A DNA stretch of 64,000 nucleotides from Actinoplanes oblitus (GCF_030252345.1 NZ_CP126980.1:3053501-3117500); one strand, 5' to 3'. Numbered from the stretch's first letter, positions 52,480-62,134 are shown. Notes: generated from the letters alone by a model not told the origin. Numbers and translations: made by a program.

Positions 52480-53136
52480 GTGAACCGGATGAACGACGAG
52501 ACCGCCATCCTGCCGGCCGTGTCGGCCCCCGCCGGCTCTTCCGGGCCGATCCCCGCCGGCTCGTCCGTGCCGGCCCCCGCCGGCCCGCCCGGACCCGGCG
52601 ACGCCGGCCACGAGGGCCTGGCCGAGGAACTCGCCGCGGCCGCGCCGAAGAGGTGGTGGGACAGGGGCACCATCGGGCTCGGCGTCGGCCTGCTGCTGAT
52701 GGGTGGCTTCCTCGGCGGGGTCTACGCGCAGAAGCAGTGGGGCACCGCCACGTCCGCCACCGCCGGGTTCCCGGGCGCCGGCAACCGGTCCGGCGGCTTC
52801 CCGTCCGGCCTGAGCGCGAGCGGCTTCCCCGGCGGCGGCGCCTTCGGTGGCGGCGGCACCACCGGCGGCACCACCGGCACTGGCACCCAGGGCAGCACCG
52901 GGACCACCGCGGCCGGCACCACCGGCAAGGTCAAGCTCGTCAACGGCAAGACCATCTACGTGGAGACCGCTGACGGCACCGTGGTCACCGTCCGCACCGA
53001 CGGCGGGACCACCGTGGCGACCGCCAAGAAGGGCAAGCTCAGCGACGTCAAGGCCGGCGACTCGGTGACGATCGAGGGGGAGACCGGCACCGACGGCTCG
53101 GTCACCGCGACCTCGGTGACCTCGCGACGCAAGTGA
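52480..53136 (+). CDS. Membrane-anchored DUF5666-like protein of the efflux cluster
   Basis: 218 aa. The Pro/Ala-rich N-terminus is followed by one membrane helix (GTIGLGVGLLLMGGFLGGVY), a Gly/Thr-rich linker with GGTTGGTTGTGTQG, and a C-terminal small beta domain (KVKLVNGKTIYVETADGTVV, KGKLSDVKAGDSVTIEGETG) like DUF5666. The role is unknown. GTG 52480 has GAGGA 8 nt upstream and follows the permease by 10 bp, so it belongs to the operon. Confidence 0.78.
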   Translation: MNRMNDETAILPAVSAPAGSSGPIPAGSSVPAPAGPPGPGDAGHEGLAEELAAAAPKRWWDRGTIGLGVGLLLMGGFLGGVYAQKQWGTATSATAGFPGAGNRSGGFPSGLSASGFPGGGAFGGGGTTGGTTGTGTQGSTGTTAAGTTGKVKLVNGKTIYVETADGTVVTVRTDGGTTVATAKKGKLSDVKAGDSVTIEGETGTDGSVTATSVTSRRK

Positions 53137-53147
53137 CGAACTAGCCA

Positions 53148-53177
53148 TTGATGACCAGGCCTCTCGCTCCCTAGGCT
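53148..53177 (+). promoter_or_regulatory. Promoter of the second LAL regulator
   Basis: TTGATG (53148-53153) and TAGGCT (53172-53177) are spaced by 18 bp. Downstream, CCCTAG (53169) and CTAGGG (53188) form an inverted pair, and CTAGG...TGAGCC occurs twice, so the start region may be autoregulated. Confidence 0.5.
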
Positions 53178-53203
53178 GAGCCCAGATCTAGGGGGTGAGC
53201 CGC

Positions 53204-55972
53204 GTGCAGCGCGACCTGCCCACACTGCACGGCCGGGAGGCGCTGCTCGCGGAGATCGACGCGAGGCTCGCCGCCGGCGGCGGGGTGGCCCTGTACGGGC
53301 CGTCCGGCATCGGAAAGACCGCTCTCCTGGACGCCGTCGCCGAGCAGGCGACCGTCCGGGGCGAGCTGGTCCTGCGCCTGCGGCCGGCGCGCGGCGAGCG
53401 CATGCTGGCCTGGGCGGGAGTCGCCGACCTGATCCGCCAGATGCCGCCGGGCGCGGTCGCGGCCCTCCCACCCGCCGCCCGCAACGCGCTCGCGGCCCTC
53501 CGGCAGGGCCGGCCGCCGCGCACCGGCGGGCCGGCCCTGGCCCGGCGCCTGCTCCTGCCGGCCCTGCTCGCGCACTGCTCGCGCAGCGGCCCGGTACTGC
53601 TGGTCCTCGACGACGTACAGTGGCTCGACGAGGAGTCGGCAGCGCTGCTCGCCTTCGCGATGCGCCGCCGCCCCGGCCCGCGGATCCGGGCGCTCACCGC
53701 CGAGCGCCGGCCGGACCGCGCCGACCGTCGCCGTGCCGCCCGGCTCTGCCCGTCCCCGGTCACCGAGCTGGCCGTGCCGCCGCTGGCCCCCGACGACCTG
53801 AGCGCCATGCTGGAGGCCCGGGGCCTGCCCTGCCGGACGGCCAGCGGACTGCACCGGGCCAGCGCCGGCAACCCGTTCCTCGCCCTCGCGCTGGGCAGCA
53901 CCGGTGGCGACGGCGCCGCCTGGCGGCCGGCCCCGCTGCCCGAGATCGCCCGTGACCTGGCCCGGGAACGCCTCGGTTGCCTGTCCGCCGAGGTGAACCA
54001 GACGCTGCTGGTGGCGGCGCTGGCCACCGACCCGACGGTGACCCTGCTGCTGCGCGCCGGGCGGGACGACGCCGACCGGGAGCTGCGACTGGCCGCCGCG
54101 GCCGGGGTCGTCGAGATCACCGGCGAGGCGATCCGGTTCACGCCGCCACTGATCGCGCAGGTGCTGATCGAGGAGACGCCGGCTTCCCGGCGTACCGAAA
54201 CTCATGCCGCACTCGCCGCTGCCGCGCTCGACCCCCTGGACGCCCTGCGGCATCGCGCCCTGCGCAGCGCCCGCCCGGACGCGGCCACCGCCCGGCGGCT
54301 GGCGGCCGCCGCCGACCAATGCGTGGCGCGCGGCGCGGACCGGACCGCCGCCGAGTTCTACCTGCTCGCCGCCGAGCGCAGCCCGCACCAGCTGGCCGCC
54401 GCGCGGCTCGACTGGCTGGTCGCCGCGGCCCGCACCGCGCTCACCGGCGGCGCGCCCGGCCTGGCCGGCCGGGCCGCCGAGGCGGTGATCGCCGCCGACG
54501 CGCCGGCCGGGCACCGGGTCCGCGCCCGGGTGGTGCTGATCGACCTGGCCGGGCAGGCGCTGGGCGAGATGGGGGAGATGTTCGCGGCGGCGCTCGCCGA
54601 GGCCGGCGACGACCCGGCGCTGCTCGCCCCGGTCCGGCTGCGCCTCACCTGGCAGGCGATGATCACCGGCGATCCGGACCGGGCCGCTTCCGAGGCCCGC
54701 GCCACCGCCGGGATCGCCCGCCGGGCCGGCGACGCCACCAGCGAGGCGATGGCGCTCAGCGGCCTGGCCCAGATCCAGCGGATGCGCGGCGAGCCGCAGT
54801 GGCGCGACTCGCTGGCCCGGGCCCTCGCGCTGCCCGCCTCGCCGGCGCCGGACTGGCTGCATTACGGCCCGCACTACATGGCCGCCCGGTTCGCCCTGAT
54901 CGACGACCGGCTCGACGAGGCTCGCGCCGAACTGCTGCGCCTGCTCGCGGTCGCCGAACACGACCGGATCGGCGAGGCCCGGGTCGAGGTGCTGCGCAGC
55001 CTGTCCGAGGTGGCGGCGCGGGCCGGCCGCTGCCGGGAGGCCTTACGGTACGCCCACCGCGCGGTGCAAGCCGCGCAGGAGGCCGGCCTGAGCCCCGGTC
55101 CCACCTGGTACACCGCCGCCGTGGCGGAGCTGGCCGGTGGCAGCCTGGCCGCCGCCGCGGGTTTCGCCCGGCGCGGCATCCGCGCCTCCGAGCAGGAGGG
55201 CGACAACCTCTACCTGCGCCGTAACCTGCACGCCCTGGGCCAGGCGCAGCTGCGCTCCGGCGACACCCGGGCCGGGGTGGCCGCCCTGCGCCGGCTGCGC
55301 GAGCTGGAGGCCGAGGCCGGCAGCTCCGACCCGATGATCGTCCGCTGGCACGCCGACCTGGCCACCGGCCTGGCCGCCCTCGGCGAGCACGTCGAGGCGG
55401 CGGACACCCTGGCCGGCGCGCGCAAGGCCGCCGAGCGACTGGGCAGCACCCCGGCGCTGGCCGGATACCTGGACCGGGCCACCGCCATCGTGCACTCGGA
55501 GAGCGGCCAGGCGGACTCGGCGGTCGAGTTGTCCACCGCCGCCGCGACCCTCTTCGAACAGCTGCGGCAGCCGGTGGAGCAGGGCCACGCGTTGCTGGTG
55601 GCCGGGGGAGCGGAACGCCGCCGCCGCCGGTACGCGGCGGCCCGCCTGCTGATCGGCGCCGCTCTGTCGATCTTCCTGGCCGCCGATGCCCGGCCGTGGG
55701 CCGAGGAGACCGAGCGGGCCCTGGCGCGCACCGAGGGCAGCATCGCCCCGGAGCAGGGGCTGACCTCCACCGAGTTGCGGATCGCCGGGCTGGTCCGGGA
55801 CGGCGCCAGCAACCGCGAGATCGCCTCCCGCCTGTACCTGAGCGTGAAGACGGTCGAGGCGACGCTGACCCGCGTCTACCGCAAGCTCGGCGTCCGCTCC
55901 CGCACTCAGCTCTCCTCCCGGTTGCAGGCGGTCGACGCCGGCCCGCTCCCGGAGCCCACCTCACCGGCGTGA
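53204..55972 (+). CDS. LAL-type LuxR transcriptional regulator
   Basis: 922 aa. The N-terminal ATPase has an intact Walker A (GPSGIGKTALLDAV) and Walker B (VLLVLDDVQWLDEE). A long TPR-like helical region follows, and the C-terminal HTH is LTSTELRIAGLVRDGASNRE with IASRLYLSVKTVEATLTRVY. It would act as an ATP-dependent activator of unknown target genes. GTG 53204 has AGGGGG 9 nt upstream and is preferred over GTG 53195. It contrasts with the other LAL protein, whose Walker A lysine is arginine. Confidence 0.9.
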   Translation: MQRDLPTLHGREALLAEIDARLAAGGGVALYGPSGIGKTALLDAVAEQATVRGELVLRLRPARGERMLAWAGVADLIRQMPPGAVAALPPAARNALAALRQGRPPRTGGPALARRLLLPALLAHCSRSGPVLLVLDDVQWLDEESAALLAFAMRRRPGPRIRALTAERRPDRADRRRAARLCPSPVTELAVPPLAPDDLSAMLEARGLPCRTASGLHRASAGNPFLALALGSTGGDGAAWRPAPLPEIARDLARERLGCLSAEVNQTLLVAALATDPTVTLLLRAGRDDADRELRLAAAAGVVEITGEAIRFTPPLIAQVLIEETPASRRTETHAALAAAALDPLDALRHRALRSARPDAATARRLAAAADQCVARGADRTAAEFYLLAAERSPHQLAAARLDWLVAAARTALTGGAPGLAGRAAEAVIAADAPAGHRVRARVVLIDLAGQALGEMGEMFAAALAEAGDDPALLAPVRLRLTWQAMITGDPDRAASEARATAGIARRAGDATSEAMALSGLAQIQRMRGEPQWRDSLARALALPASPAPDWLHYGPHYMAARFALIDDRLDEARAELLRLLAVAEHDRIGEARVEVLRSLSEVAARAGRCREALRYAHRAVQAAQEAGLSPGPTWYTAAVAELAGGSLAAAAGFARRGIRASEQEGDNLYLRRNLHALGQAQLRSGDTRAGVAALRRLRELEAEAGSSDPMIVRWHADLATGLAALGEHVEAADTLAGARKAAERLGSTPALAGYLDRATAIVHSESGQADSAVELSTAAATLFEQLRQPVEQGHALLVAGGAERRRRRYAAARLLIGAALSIFLAADARPWAEETERALARTEGSIAPEQGLTSTELRIAGLVRDGASNREIASRLYLSVKTVEATLTRVYRKLGVRSRTQLSSRLQAVDAGPLPEPTSPA

Positions 55973-56180
55973 TCCCGGCCTCCTCGTGCCCGAGGTCACC
56001 CCACCGTCCTGACCAGGAACTCCGCGACGCAGAGTGACCTGGATAACCGTGATCCGGTGGCGGCGGTCACTTTCGTCTTCCAGGTTTTACCAGGTCGATT
56101 TGGGGATGAAGCACGGGATCGGCATTGTTGTGGGCGGAAGCGACGAGGCTTTCTCCGTCACTATCCGTTAGGAGCGCCTG

Positions 56181-56426
56181 ATGCCGTCAATCCGTAGGAT
56201 CCGAACCTCCATCGTCAACCGTCTCGCCGAGCGCCGTGCCCACCGCCGGCTGAGCGAGGAACTCGCGGCGTTCCGCACCGCCGCCGAGCGCACCGAACTC
56301 GACCTGATGCTGGGCCGGCACACCGCCGAGCAGACCCGGGAGATCGAGGCCATCCTGGCCCAGCAGGACGCCGGGCGCCGCAACCACGCCACGGTGCAGT
56401 CCGGCGTTGGCGGTTTCCGCGCCTGA
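56181..56426 (+). CDS. Small basic helical hypothetical protein
   Basis: 81 aa. It is predicted to be almost all helix with many charged residues (IVNRLAERRAHRRLSEELAA, TELDLMLGRHTAEQTREIEA). AGGAGCG lies 5 nt before ATG 56181. The family is not recognised. The 208-bp gap on its left carries no gene I can support. Confidence 0.65.
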   Translation: MPSIRRIRTSIVNRLAERRAHRRLSEELAAFRTAAERTELDLMLGRHTAEQTREIEAILAQQDAGRRNHATVQSGVGGFRA

Positions 56427-56604
56427 CCCCACACTGAACATCGGGTCGCTGGCCGACCCGGGTGGGTTACGCCGCGCGTCCGGACCGTCCCCGGACTGCG
56501 CGGGCGGGCCCGCGACCGCCCCCGGCACCCCGTGCGCCGGGGGCGGTTCCACGTCCGGGGCCGTTTCTCGTGCCGGATCCATTTCTCGCGCCCGGGCCGT
56601 CTCA

Positions 56605-56760
56605 CGTGCGGGGCGGTTTCACCTGCCCGGGGCTCTCATGCGGTGGCGGTTTCACCTGCCCAAGCTCACCTGCGGAGCGATTCCTGCCCGGGCTCACCTG
56701 CGGGGCGGTTCCCTGCCCGGGCTCCCGTGCGGGGCGGTTTCACCTGTCCGGGCGGCTTTG
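56605..56760. repeat. Degenerate five-copy repeat downstream of terC
   Basis: Units of 28 to 36 bp built on CGGGGCGGTTTCACCTGCCC-GGGCTC recur from 56605 to 56760. They occupy the 449-bp gap between the small helical gene and the TerC gene. The rest of the gap is C/G-rich without a supportable gene; GGGCGTACCGGAAA at 56855 is a copy of the recurring element. Confidence 0.75.
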
Positions 56761-56875
56761 CGTTGGCGGCCGTGGAGCGGGTGGAGGGCGGCGCCGCGGT
56801 GGATCTCGGCGAGTGCGGCGCCGCCGGTGGACGTCGCGTTGGGGTGCGCGCGGTGGGCGTACCGGAAAGGGTTGA

Positions 56876-57877
56876 TCAGTCCTCGGATCGGCGGTCGGGG
56901 TGGGCGTGGAGGCTGCCGGCGTGGGCCGTCAGGGACGGGTCGCGCCGCGACTTGATCAGACTGGCGACGGTGGTGATGACCAGGATGCCGATGATCACGA
57001 TCAGCGAGACCGGCGTGCTGACCTCGGGGAACGCGTCGTTCAGCGACTTGTGCGCCCAGTGCAGCACCAGTTTCACGCCGATGAAGGCGAGGATCACGGC
57101 GAGCCCGGTGGACAGGTAGACCAGACGGTCGAGCAGGCCCTTGACCAGGAAGAAAAGGGCGCGCAGGCCGAGCAGGGCGAAGGCGTTGGCGACGAAGACG
57201 ATGTACGCCTCCTCGGTCACGCCGAACACCGCGGGGATCGAGTCGAGCGCGAACAGGATGTCCGTGCTGCCGATCGCCAGCAGTACCAGGAACAGCGGGG
57301 TGACCATCCGTCGCCCGCCGACCCGGGTGATCATCTTGCCCTCGACGTAGTCGTCGGTGACCGGCAGGAAGCGGCGACCGGCGCGGACCAGGGCGTTGTC
57401 CTCGATGCTCGGATCCTCGTCGCGGTGCCGGAAGAGCTGCACGGCCGTGTAGATCAGGATCAGGCCGAAGATCAGGAACATGAACGAGAACAGGTTGAGC
57501 AGCGTCGCGCCGAGCGCGATGAAGACCACCCGCAGGACCAGCGCGATGATGATCCCGAAGGTAAGCACCTCCTGCTGGTAACGCTCCGGCACCGCGAAGG
57601 TGCTCATGATGATGACGAAGACGAACAGGTTGTCGACGGACAGGCTCTTCTCGACGATGTAGCCGGCGAAGTACTCCGTGCCATACGTCCAGCCGGCGAC
57701 CTGTGCGAACACCAGCCCGAACGCGACAGCGACGGCGATGTAGAAGATCGACCAGCCGGCGGCCTCGCGGAAGCCGACGACGTGTGGACGCAACACCCCC
57801 AACGTCAGGTCGAGGGCGAGCAGGGCGACGATGACGCCGATCGTCAGGGTCCAGCCGAGCGCGGTGACCTCAAGCAT
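56876..57877 (-). CDS. TerC/Alx family integral membrane protein
   Basis: 333 aa with about nine membrane helices. The paired acidic motifs of the family are intact: EKSLSVDNLFVFVIIMSTF and GSTDILFALDSIPAVFGVTE. Members export or handle metal ions such as manganese and are linked to tellurite resistance and stress. The cytoplasmic loop (GRRFLPVTDDYVEGKM) is typical. I chose ATG 57877; the frame extends 17 codons left without a ribosome site. The 70-bp leader is too short for the manganese riboswitch that precedes some homologues. Confidence 0.92.
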   Translation of the reverse strand: MLEVTALGWTLTIGVIVALLALDLTLGVLRPHVVGFREAAGWSIFYIAVAVAFGLVFAQVAGWTYGTEYFAGYIVEKSLSVDNLFVFVIIMSTFAVPERYQQEVLTFGIIIALVLRVVFIALGATLLNLFSFMFLIFGLILIYTAVQLFRHRDEDPSIEDNALVRAGRRFLPVTDDYVEGKMITRVGGRRMVTPLFLVLLAIGSTDILFALDSIPAVFGVTEEAYIVFVANAFALLGLRALFFLVKGLLDRLVYLSTGLAVILAFIGVKLVLHWAHKSLNDAFPEVSTPVSLIVIIGILVITTVASLIKSRRDPSLTAHAGSLHAHPDRRSED

Positions 57878-57946
57878 GCTCAAAGCATCCCTAAAGTTTC
57901 TGCAAAAAGTGCCGGGACTTCGCTGCAAGATCCCTGTAAACCGGTG

Positions 57947-58945
57947 TCAGCCGGCGTCCACGTAGACGAAACCGCCGGAGTACGGGTGGGTGCCGAGCCG
58001 GATCCGGTACACGCCCGGCCGGTCGAAGCAGAGCGTGCCGCGCGCCCGCGCGGGCACCGTTCCGGCCGGTGTGGCATAGGAGCGGGCGGACCGGTTGTCG
58101 ACCAGCACGCAGCCACCCGTCCGGATGCGCAACCACTCCGGCCGGAACCGGTCGACCCGGACGACGGTGACCGGCGGGCCGCCGCGGGACAGGGCGGCCG
58201 CCGCGCGCTCCGGCGCGCTCACCTGCCACGGCCGGTGCCAGAGCACGACGGCGGCGACCGCGAGGACCAGGATGACCGCGACGCTGTGCCGGCCCATCCG
58301 GCGCAGGGCGGCGTCGGTGGCGTCCAGGTTCTGCGCCAGCCGGCCGACCGGCCAGCCGTAACACACGTGGGCGCCGTAGGCGATCACGATCGGCACGGGG
58401 TGGCCGCTCAGGCCGTAGCGCGTGGCGAACGGGCCGAGGATCGCCACCGTCTCCAGCAGCAGTCCCCACCCGACGCCCCAGGGCCACGGCCGGCGAGCCG
58501 CGAGCACCGCGTAGGCGATGCCGAACGTCACGCCGTTCGACAGGTGGTAGAGCCAGCCCAGGGTGGTGGTGAGGGCGGAGGAGGCGGAGGCGTCGGCGAC
58601 GAGGATGCCGTACGTCTCGACGGGCGCGAAGACCCGCAGGCCGGCCAGCGCGAACGGGATCCGGGCCAGGTCGTAGCCGAGGGTGCCCAGGGCACCGGCG
58701 ACCGCGCCGACCCGGATCCTGGCCCGCAGGTCCGCGCCGACGCCGGGCAGGGCCGGCAGGAGCGCCAGTACGGCCATCGCCGGGACGGAGACCAGCCAGA
58801 ACACGGCGTGCATCGGCGCGACACCGTAGAGGTCGGCGAGCAGCGCCGCGATGGAACCGCCGCAGAGCAGGGCGACCGCCAGACGTGCGGGCCAGGGGTG
58901 CGGCGGGCGTTCCGGGGTGATGCGGCGCCGGGCGGCGGTGGTCAT
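57947..58945 (-). CDS. Membrane protein with C-terminal beta domain, hypothetical
   Basis: 332 aa. Seven or eight hydrophobic helices (for example GVTFGIAYAVLAARRPWPWG) are followed by a final helix and a soluble domain of about 95 residues (FRPEWLRIRTGGCVLVDNRS, ARGTLCFDRPGVYRIRLGTH). That domain resembles a cupredoxin-like beta sandwich: CVLVDNRSARSYATPAG with a late cysteine, but the usual copper-binding set is not complete. ATG 58945 overlaps the stop of the preceding gene (ATGA). Confidence 0.72.
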   Translation of the reverse strand: MTTAARRRITPERPPHPWPARLAVALLCGGSIAALLADLYGVAPMHAVFWLVSVPAMAVLALLPALPGVGADLRARIRVGAVAGALGTLGYDLARIPFALAGLRVFAPVETYGILVADASASSALTTTLGWLYHLSNGVTFGIAYAVLAARRPWPWGVGWGLLLETVAILGPFATRYGLSGHPVPIVIAYGAHVCYGWPVGRLAQNLDATDAALRRMGRHSVAVILVLAVAAVVLWHRPWQVSAPERAAAALSRGGPPVTVVRVDRFRPEWLRIRTGGCVLVDNRSARSYATPAGTVPARARGTLCFDRPGVYRIRLGTHPYSGGFVYVDAG

Positions 58946-60906
58946 GGCTGTTGCGGGGGCACCGGTGGCCGGATGCGGTAGCGCGGGCCGGGGTCGGCGC
59001 GGCCACGTGCGGGCCGGTCGTCCGGCTGTGGGGTGCTGTCGGTACTGCGCTGTTCGTCGTGGTCCCGGTGCCGGCCGGGTCGTTCGCCGGCCTGCCGTCG
59101 CTGTGCCTCCTCGTCGGCCGGTGGCCGGTGAGCGTCGCCCGGCCCGGCTGGTTCCGGGCGTTCGGGTGCGTCCGGCATGAAGTCCTCCAGGTCGTCCCAG
59201 TCGACGCCGGGTGACCGGCCGGTCGCCGGGGGACCGGATGCCGGGGGATGCGGGATCGGGTGGACGCCTGCCGCGGCCGATCGGTAGACGTGTCCGAGAC
59301 CGGGGTCGGCGGATTCGTAGGTGGCGGACCGGTAGATCGTGCCGCCCTCGCCCGACCCGGGCTGGGGGTGGGGAGGTGTACCCGCCAGGTGCCCGCCCGG
59401 TGGCACCTCCCACGGCGGTGCTCCGGAGCCGTCGGGGCGGGGCCGCGGGTGGTGGCCGCCTGGCGGCGCCTCCCACGGCGGTGCCCCGGAGCCGTCGGGG
59501 CGAGGCCACGGCCCGGAACGGGGTCGCGACGGCGCCTCGCGATCGAGGCGGGCCGATGATGCGGGTGCGGCCGGCGGTGGATCCGGCGTCTCCGGCAGTG
59601 GGGGCTGGCGGGGAGGCAGCGGTGCGTGGTGGTGCGGCGGGCGGTCGGGGTGTGCTCCGCCGGGTGGCGGGCGGTCGGGGTGTGCCTGGGCGGGCGGTGG
59701 CCGGTCGGGATGTGCCTGGGCGGGCGACGGGCGGTCGGGATGTGGCTCGGCGGTCGGTGGGCGGTCGGGGTGTGCCTCGGCGGGCGACAGGCGATCGGGG
59801 TGTGCCTCGGCGGGCGGTGGCCGGTCGCGGTGTGCTTCCGGGGGTGGTCCGGGATGCGGCCGTGGCCGTGGGATCCGCGGCCGGGGGTCGTTGCCGGCCC
59901 GGTCACTGCCGGTGCGGGCGTGCGCGACGGCCGCCGCGGCGCCCAGGCCCAGGCCCAGCAGCACGCCGAGCGCGGCGGACACCCCGCCGATCGAGGCCAT
60001 CGTCAGCACGTGTGCGGCGCCGTCCGACCGCATCCAGGCGAGCACGCCCGCCAGCCCGAGATCCGAGCACGGGCGGCCGTCGGCGGTGACGCACTCGAGC
60101 CAGCCGCCGTCGTCGGCGTAGGCGCCGCGGACCCGCAGGGCCTGCACGGCCACCGTCGCGCCGGCCATCGCCAGGATCATCGCGGCGCGGGGACGCATCC
60201 CGCCGCGGACCAGCGAGACGGAGCCGGCCGCGGCGACCAGCCCGAGACCCAGTTTGATCGGCCAGTTGTCGATCACACCGTCCAGCAGCAGGCCGGTGGC
60301 CTCGCCGAGCATGACCATGAAGGGGCTGATCATCGCGGCCACCCGCGGCCCGGCCTTGGGCGCCACGATCCCGCACAGGCCGCGCCACACCCGGATCAGC
60401 GCGAAGTTCAGCACCACACCGATCGGTGAGGCGGCCAGTGCCACCAGGGCCAGCGCGAGCACCGCGGCGACCGCCGAGGAGATCGCCGTGGCGATCACCA
60501 GGGCGACGGCCAGGCCCCACAGCAGCATGGCGGCAGCGCCTGCCGGGTGGTCCGACATGGCGGCGGAGACACGCCGGGGAAACTCCGCGACGTCGGCCTT
60601 GAAGGCGGTCCAGCCACGCGTCCAGGCGTACGTGATGACCGCGCTGACCATCGTGAACAGGATCAGCCAGAACAGCCCGTTGCCGGTGTGCCCGTCGGCC
60701 GTGGCGGTCGTCGCGTCGCCCGGCGTGACCTCGCTGCCCTCGAGTCCGACCGCCATGGCGTACGTGTTCCAGGCCCAGCCGGTGAAGAACGCCAGCACGC
60801 TGAGGGCCACGGTGAGGCGCCAGTTGGCACGCGTCCAGTGCCGCCACTGGCGCATGACGTCACGGGTCCACCCCAATGCGTCCCGCAGTGTCATCGTCTC
60901 AGCCAT
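58942..60906 (-). CDS. Large membrane protein with proline-rich repeat tail
   Basis: 654 aa. The first 330 residues hold eight to ten helices, beginning TRANWRLTVALSVLAFFTGW. The remaining 320 residues are hydrophilic and repetitive: seven or more copies of a PPAEAHPDR decapeptide, two copies of PRPDGSGAPPWE, and an acidic stretch DWDDLEDFMPDAPE. No family is recognised; the layout (polytopic membrane part plus long disordered tail) resembles conjugation or secretion accessory proteins but without a decisive motif. ATG 60906 has AGGTGG upstream. It is coupled to the next gene. Confidence 0.72.
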   Translation of the reverse strand: MAETMTLRDALGWTRDVMRQWRHWTRANWRLTVALSVLAFFTGWAWNTYAMAVGLEGSEVTPGDATTATADGHTGNGLFWLILFTMVSAVITYAWTRGWTAFKADVAEFPRRVSAAMSDHPAGAAAMLLWGLAVALVIATAISSAVAAVLALALVALAASPIGVVLNFALIRVWRGLCGIVAPKAGPRVAAMISPFMVMLGEATGLLLDGVIDNWPIKLGLGLVAAAGSVSLVRGGMRPRAAMILAMAGATVAVQALRVRGAYADDGGWLECVTADGRPCSDLGLAGVLAWMRSDGAAHVLTMASIGGVSAALGVLLGLGLGAAAAVAHARTGSDRAGNDPRPRIPRPRPHPGPPPEAHRDRPPPAEAHPDRLSPAEAHPDRPPTAEPHPDRPSPAQAHPDRPPPAQAHPDRPPPGGAHPDRPPHHHAPLPPRQPPLPETPDPPPAAPASSARLDREAPSRPRSGPWPRPDGSGAPPWEAPPGGHHPRPRPDGSGAPPWEVPPGGHLAGTPPHPQPGSGEGGTIYRSATYESADPGLGHVYRSAAAGVHPIPHPPASGPPATGRSPGVDWDDLEDFMPDAPERPEPAGPGDAHRPPADEEAQRRQAGERPGRHRDHDEQRSTDSTPQPDDRPARGRADPGPRYRIRPPVPPQQP

Positions 60907-61230
60907 GCCGACCACCCACCTGGGATCGGCGTCGGCGCCGTACGGCCGTGGCCGACCATCAACGACGGTAGGCACCCGTGGCCGTGCGGGGAAGGCGGCA
61001 GTCGCCTTTCCGTCCGCCGCGATCGCGGCGGTGATCAGCGGATTCCGCCGGACCGGGGTGGGACGGAAGGGGCCGGGCGCCGCCTGCCGACTCGCCCGGG
61101 CGTCGTCGGGCACGCCCGGTCCGGGCGGCGGGGCCGGCCGCGAGGGGAGTCGCGGGCGGCCCCGCCGGGCAGGGGGCCGGATGGTGGCGTGGGCCGGCTC
61201 GCCGGGGCCCGGACGTGGGGTGGCTCGCCG

Positions 61231-61362
61231 GGCGGTCCGGTGGTGCGGGGCGGGCCGGCGGGTGGTCCGGTGGTGCGGGGCGGGCCGGCGGGTTGGTCCG
61301 GTGGTGCGGGGCGGGCCGGCGGGTGGTCCGGTGGTGCCGGGCGGCCCGGCCGGTGGTCAGGC
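61231..61362. repeat. 30-bp tandem repeat ending the dioxygenase gene
   Basis: Units GGTGGTCCGGTGGTGCGGGG-CGGGCCGGCG start at 61231, 61261, 61291 (with one extra T) and 61322. A fifth, partial unit at 61352 (GGTGGTCAGGCGGTG) contains the stop codon of the dioxygenase gene at 61357. The array lies wholly downstream of that gene. Confidence 0.85.
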
Positions 61363-62124
61363 GGTGACGAAGGACCGTTTCGCCAGGCCCATCCAGAAGC
61401 CGTCGATGGGCTGGTCGGGTGCCTGGTCCGGGGTGCCGGAGGCGCCCAGGGTGAGGAACATCGGCGCGAAGTGCTCGATGGTCGGGTGGGCGTACGGCAT
61501 GCCGGGCGCGACCGCGCGGAAGTCGGCGAGCTCGTCGACAGCGCCGCGGGCCAGGGTCTCGGCGGTCCACGCGTCGAACTCGCGGGACCAGCCGGGCGCC
61601 ACCGCGTCGGTGCGCCAGTCGCGCAGGAACGGCAGGCCGTGCGTGGTGAAGCCGGAGCCGACGATCAGCACGCCCTCGTCGCGCAGCGGGGCCAGCCGGG
61701 CGCCGAGGTCGAGCAGGCGGTCCGGCTCGCACGTGGGCAGCGACATCTGCAGCACCGGGATGTCGGCCTCCGGGTACATCACGGTGAGCGGCACGTAGGC
61801 CCCGTGGTCGAGGCCGCGGTCGGTGCGGGCCACCGGCTCGCCGTCCGGCATCAGCGCGGCGACCTGGTCGGCCAGCACCGGTGCGCCGGGCGCGCGGTAC
61901 TCGACCTGGTAGTAGTGCTGGGGGAAGCCGCCGAAGTCGTAGACCAGCGGGACGGTCTCGGTGGCGCCGAGCATCAGCGGAGCCGACTCCCAGTGCGCCG
62001 AGGCCATCAGGATCGCCTTCGGCCGGGGCAGGGTGGCGGCCAGCTCGCGCAGCTGCGCGACCCAGGTCGGGTCGTCGACCAGGGGCGGTGCGCCGTGGCT
62101 CAGGAACAGGGTGGGCATCCGCAC
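61357..62124 (-). CDS. LigB-type (DODA-like) extradiol dioxygenase
   Basis: 255 aa. Metal ligands of class III extradiol dioxygenases are in PTLFLSHGAPPLVDD, ILMASAHWES, DRGLDHGAYVPLTVMYP and the C-terminal GMPYAHPTIEHFAPMFLTLG. It is similar to YgiD/4,5-DOPA dioxygenases, which open catechol rings with iron or zinc. GTG 62124 has GGAGG 5 nt upstream; ATG 62118 is also possible. Two palindromes upstream suggest control by a MarR-type repressor that is not in the window. Confidence 0.9.
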   Translation of the reverse strand: MRMPTLFLSHGAPPLVDDPTWVAQLRELAATLPRPKAILMASAHWESAPLMLGATETVPLVYDFGGFPQHYYQVEYRAPGAPVLADQVAALMPDGEPVARTDRGLDHGAYVPLTVMYPEADIPVLQMSLPTCEPDRLLDLGARLAPLRDEGVLIVGSGFTTHGLPFLRDWRTDAVAPGWSREFDAWTAETLARGAVDELADFRAVAPGMPYAHPTIEHFAPMFLTLGASGTPDQAPDQPIDGFWMGLAKRSFVTA

Positions 62125-62134
62125 GGGAACCTCC

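Noticed and set aside
57878..57946. Manganese (yybP-ykoY) riboswitch before terC
   Set aside because: The whole leader up to the next gene is under 70 bp, too short for the aptamer, and the conserved loops are not seen.
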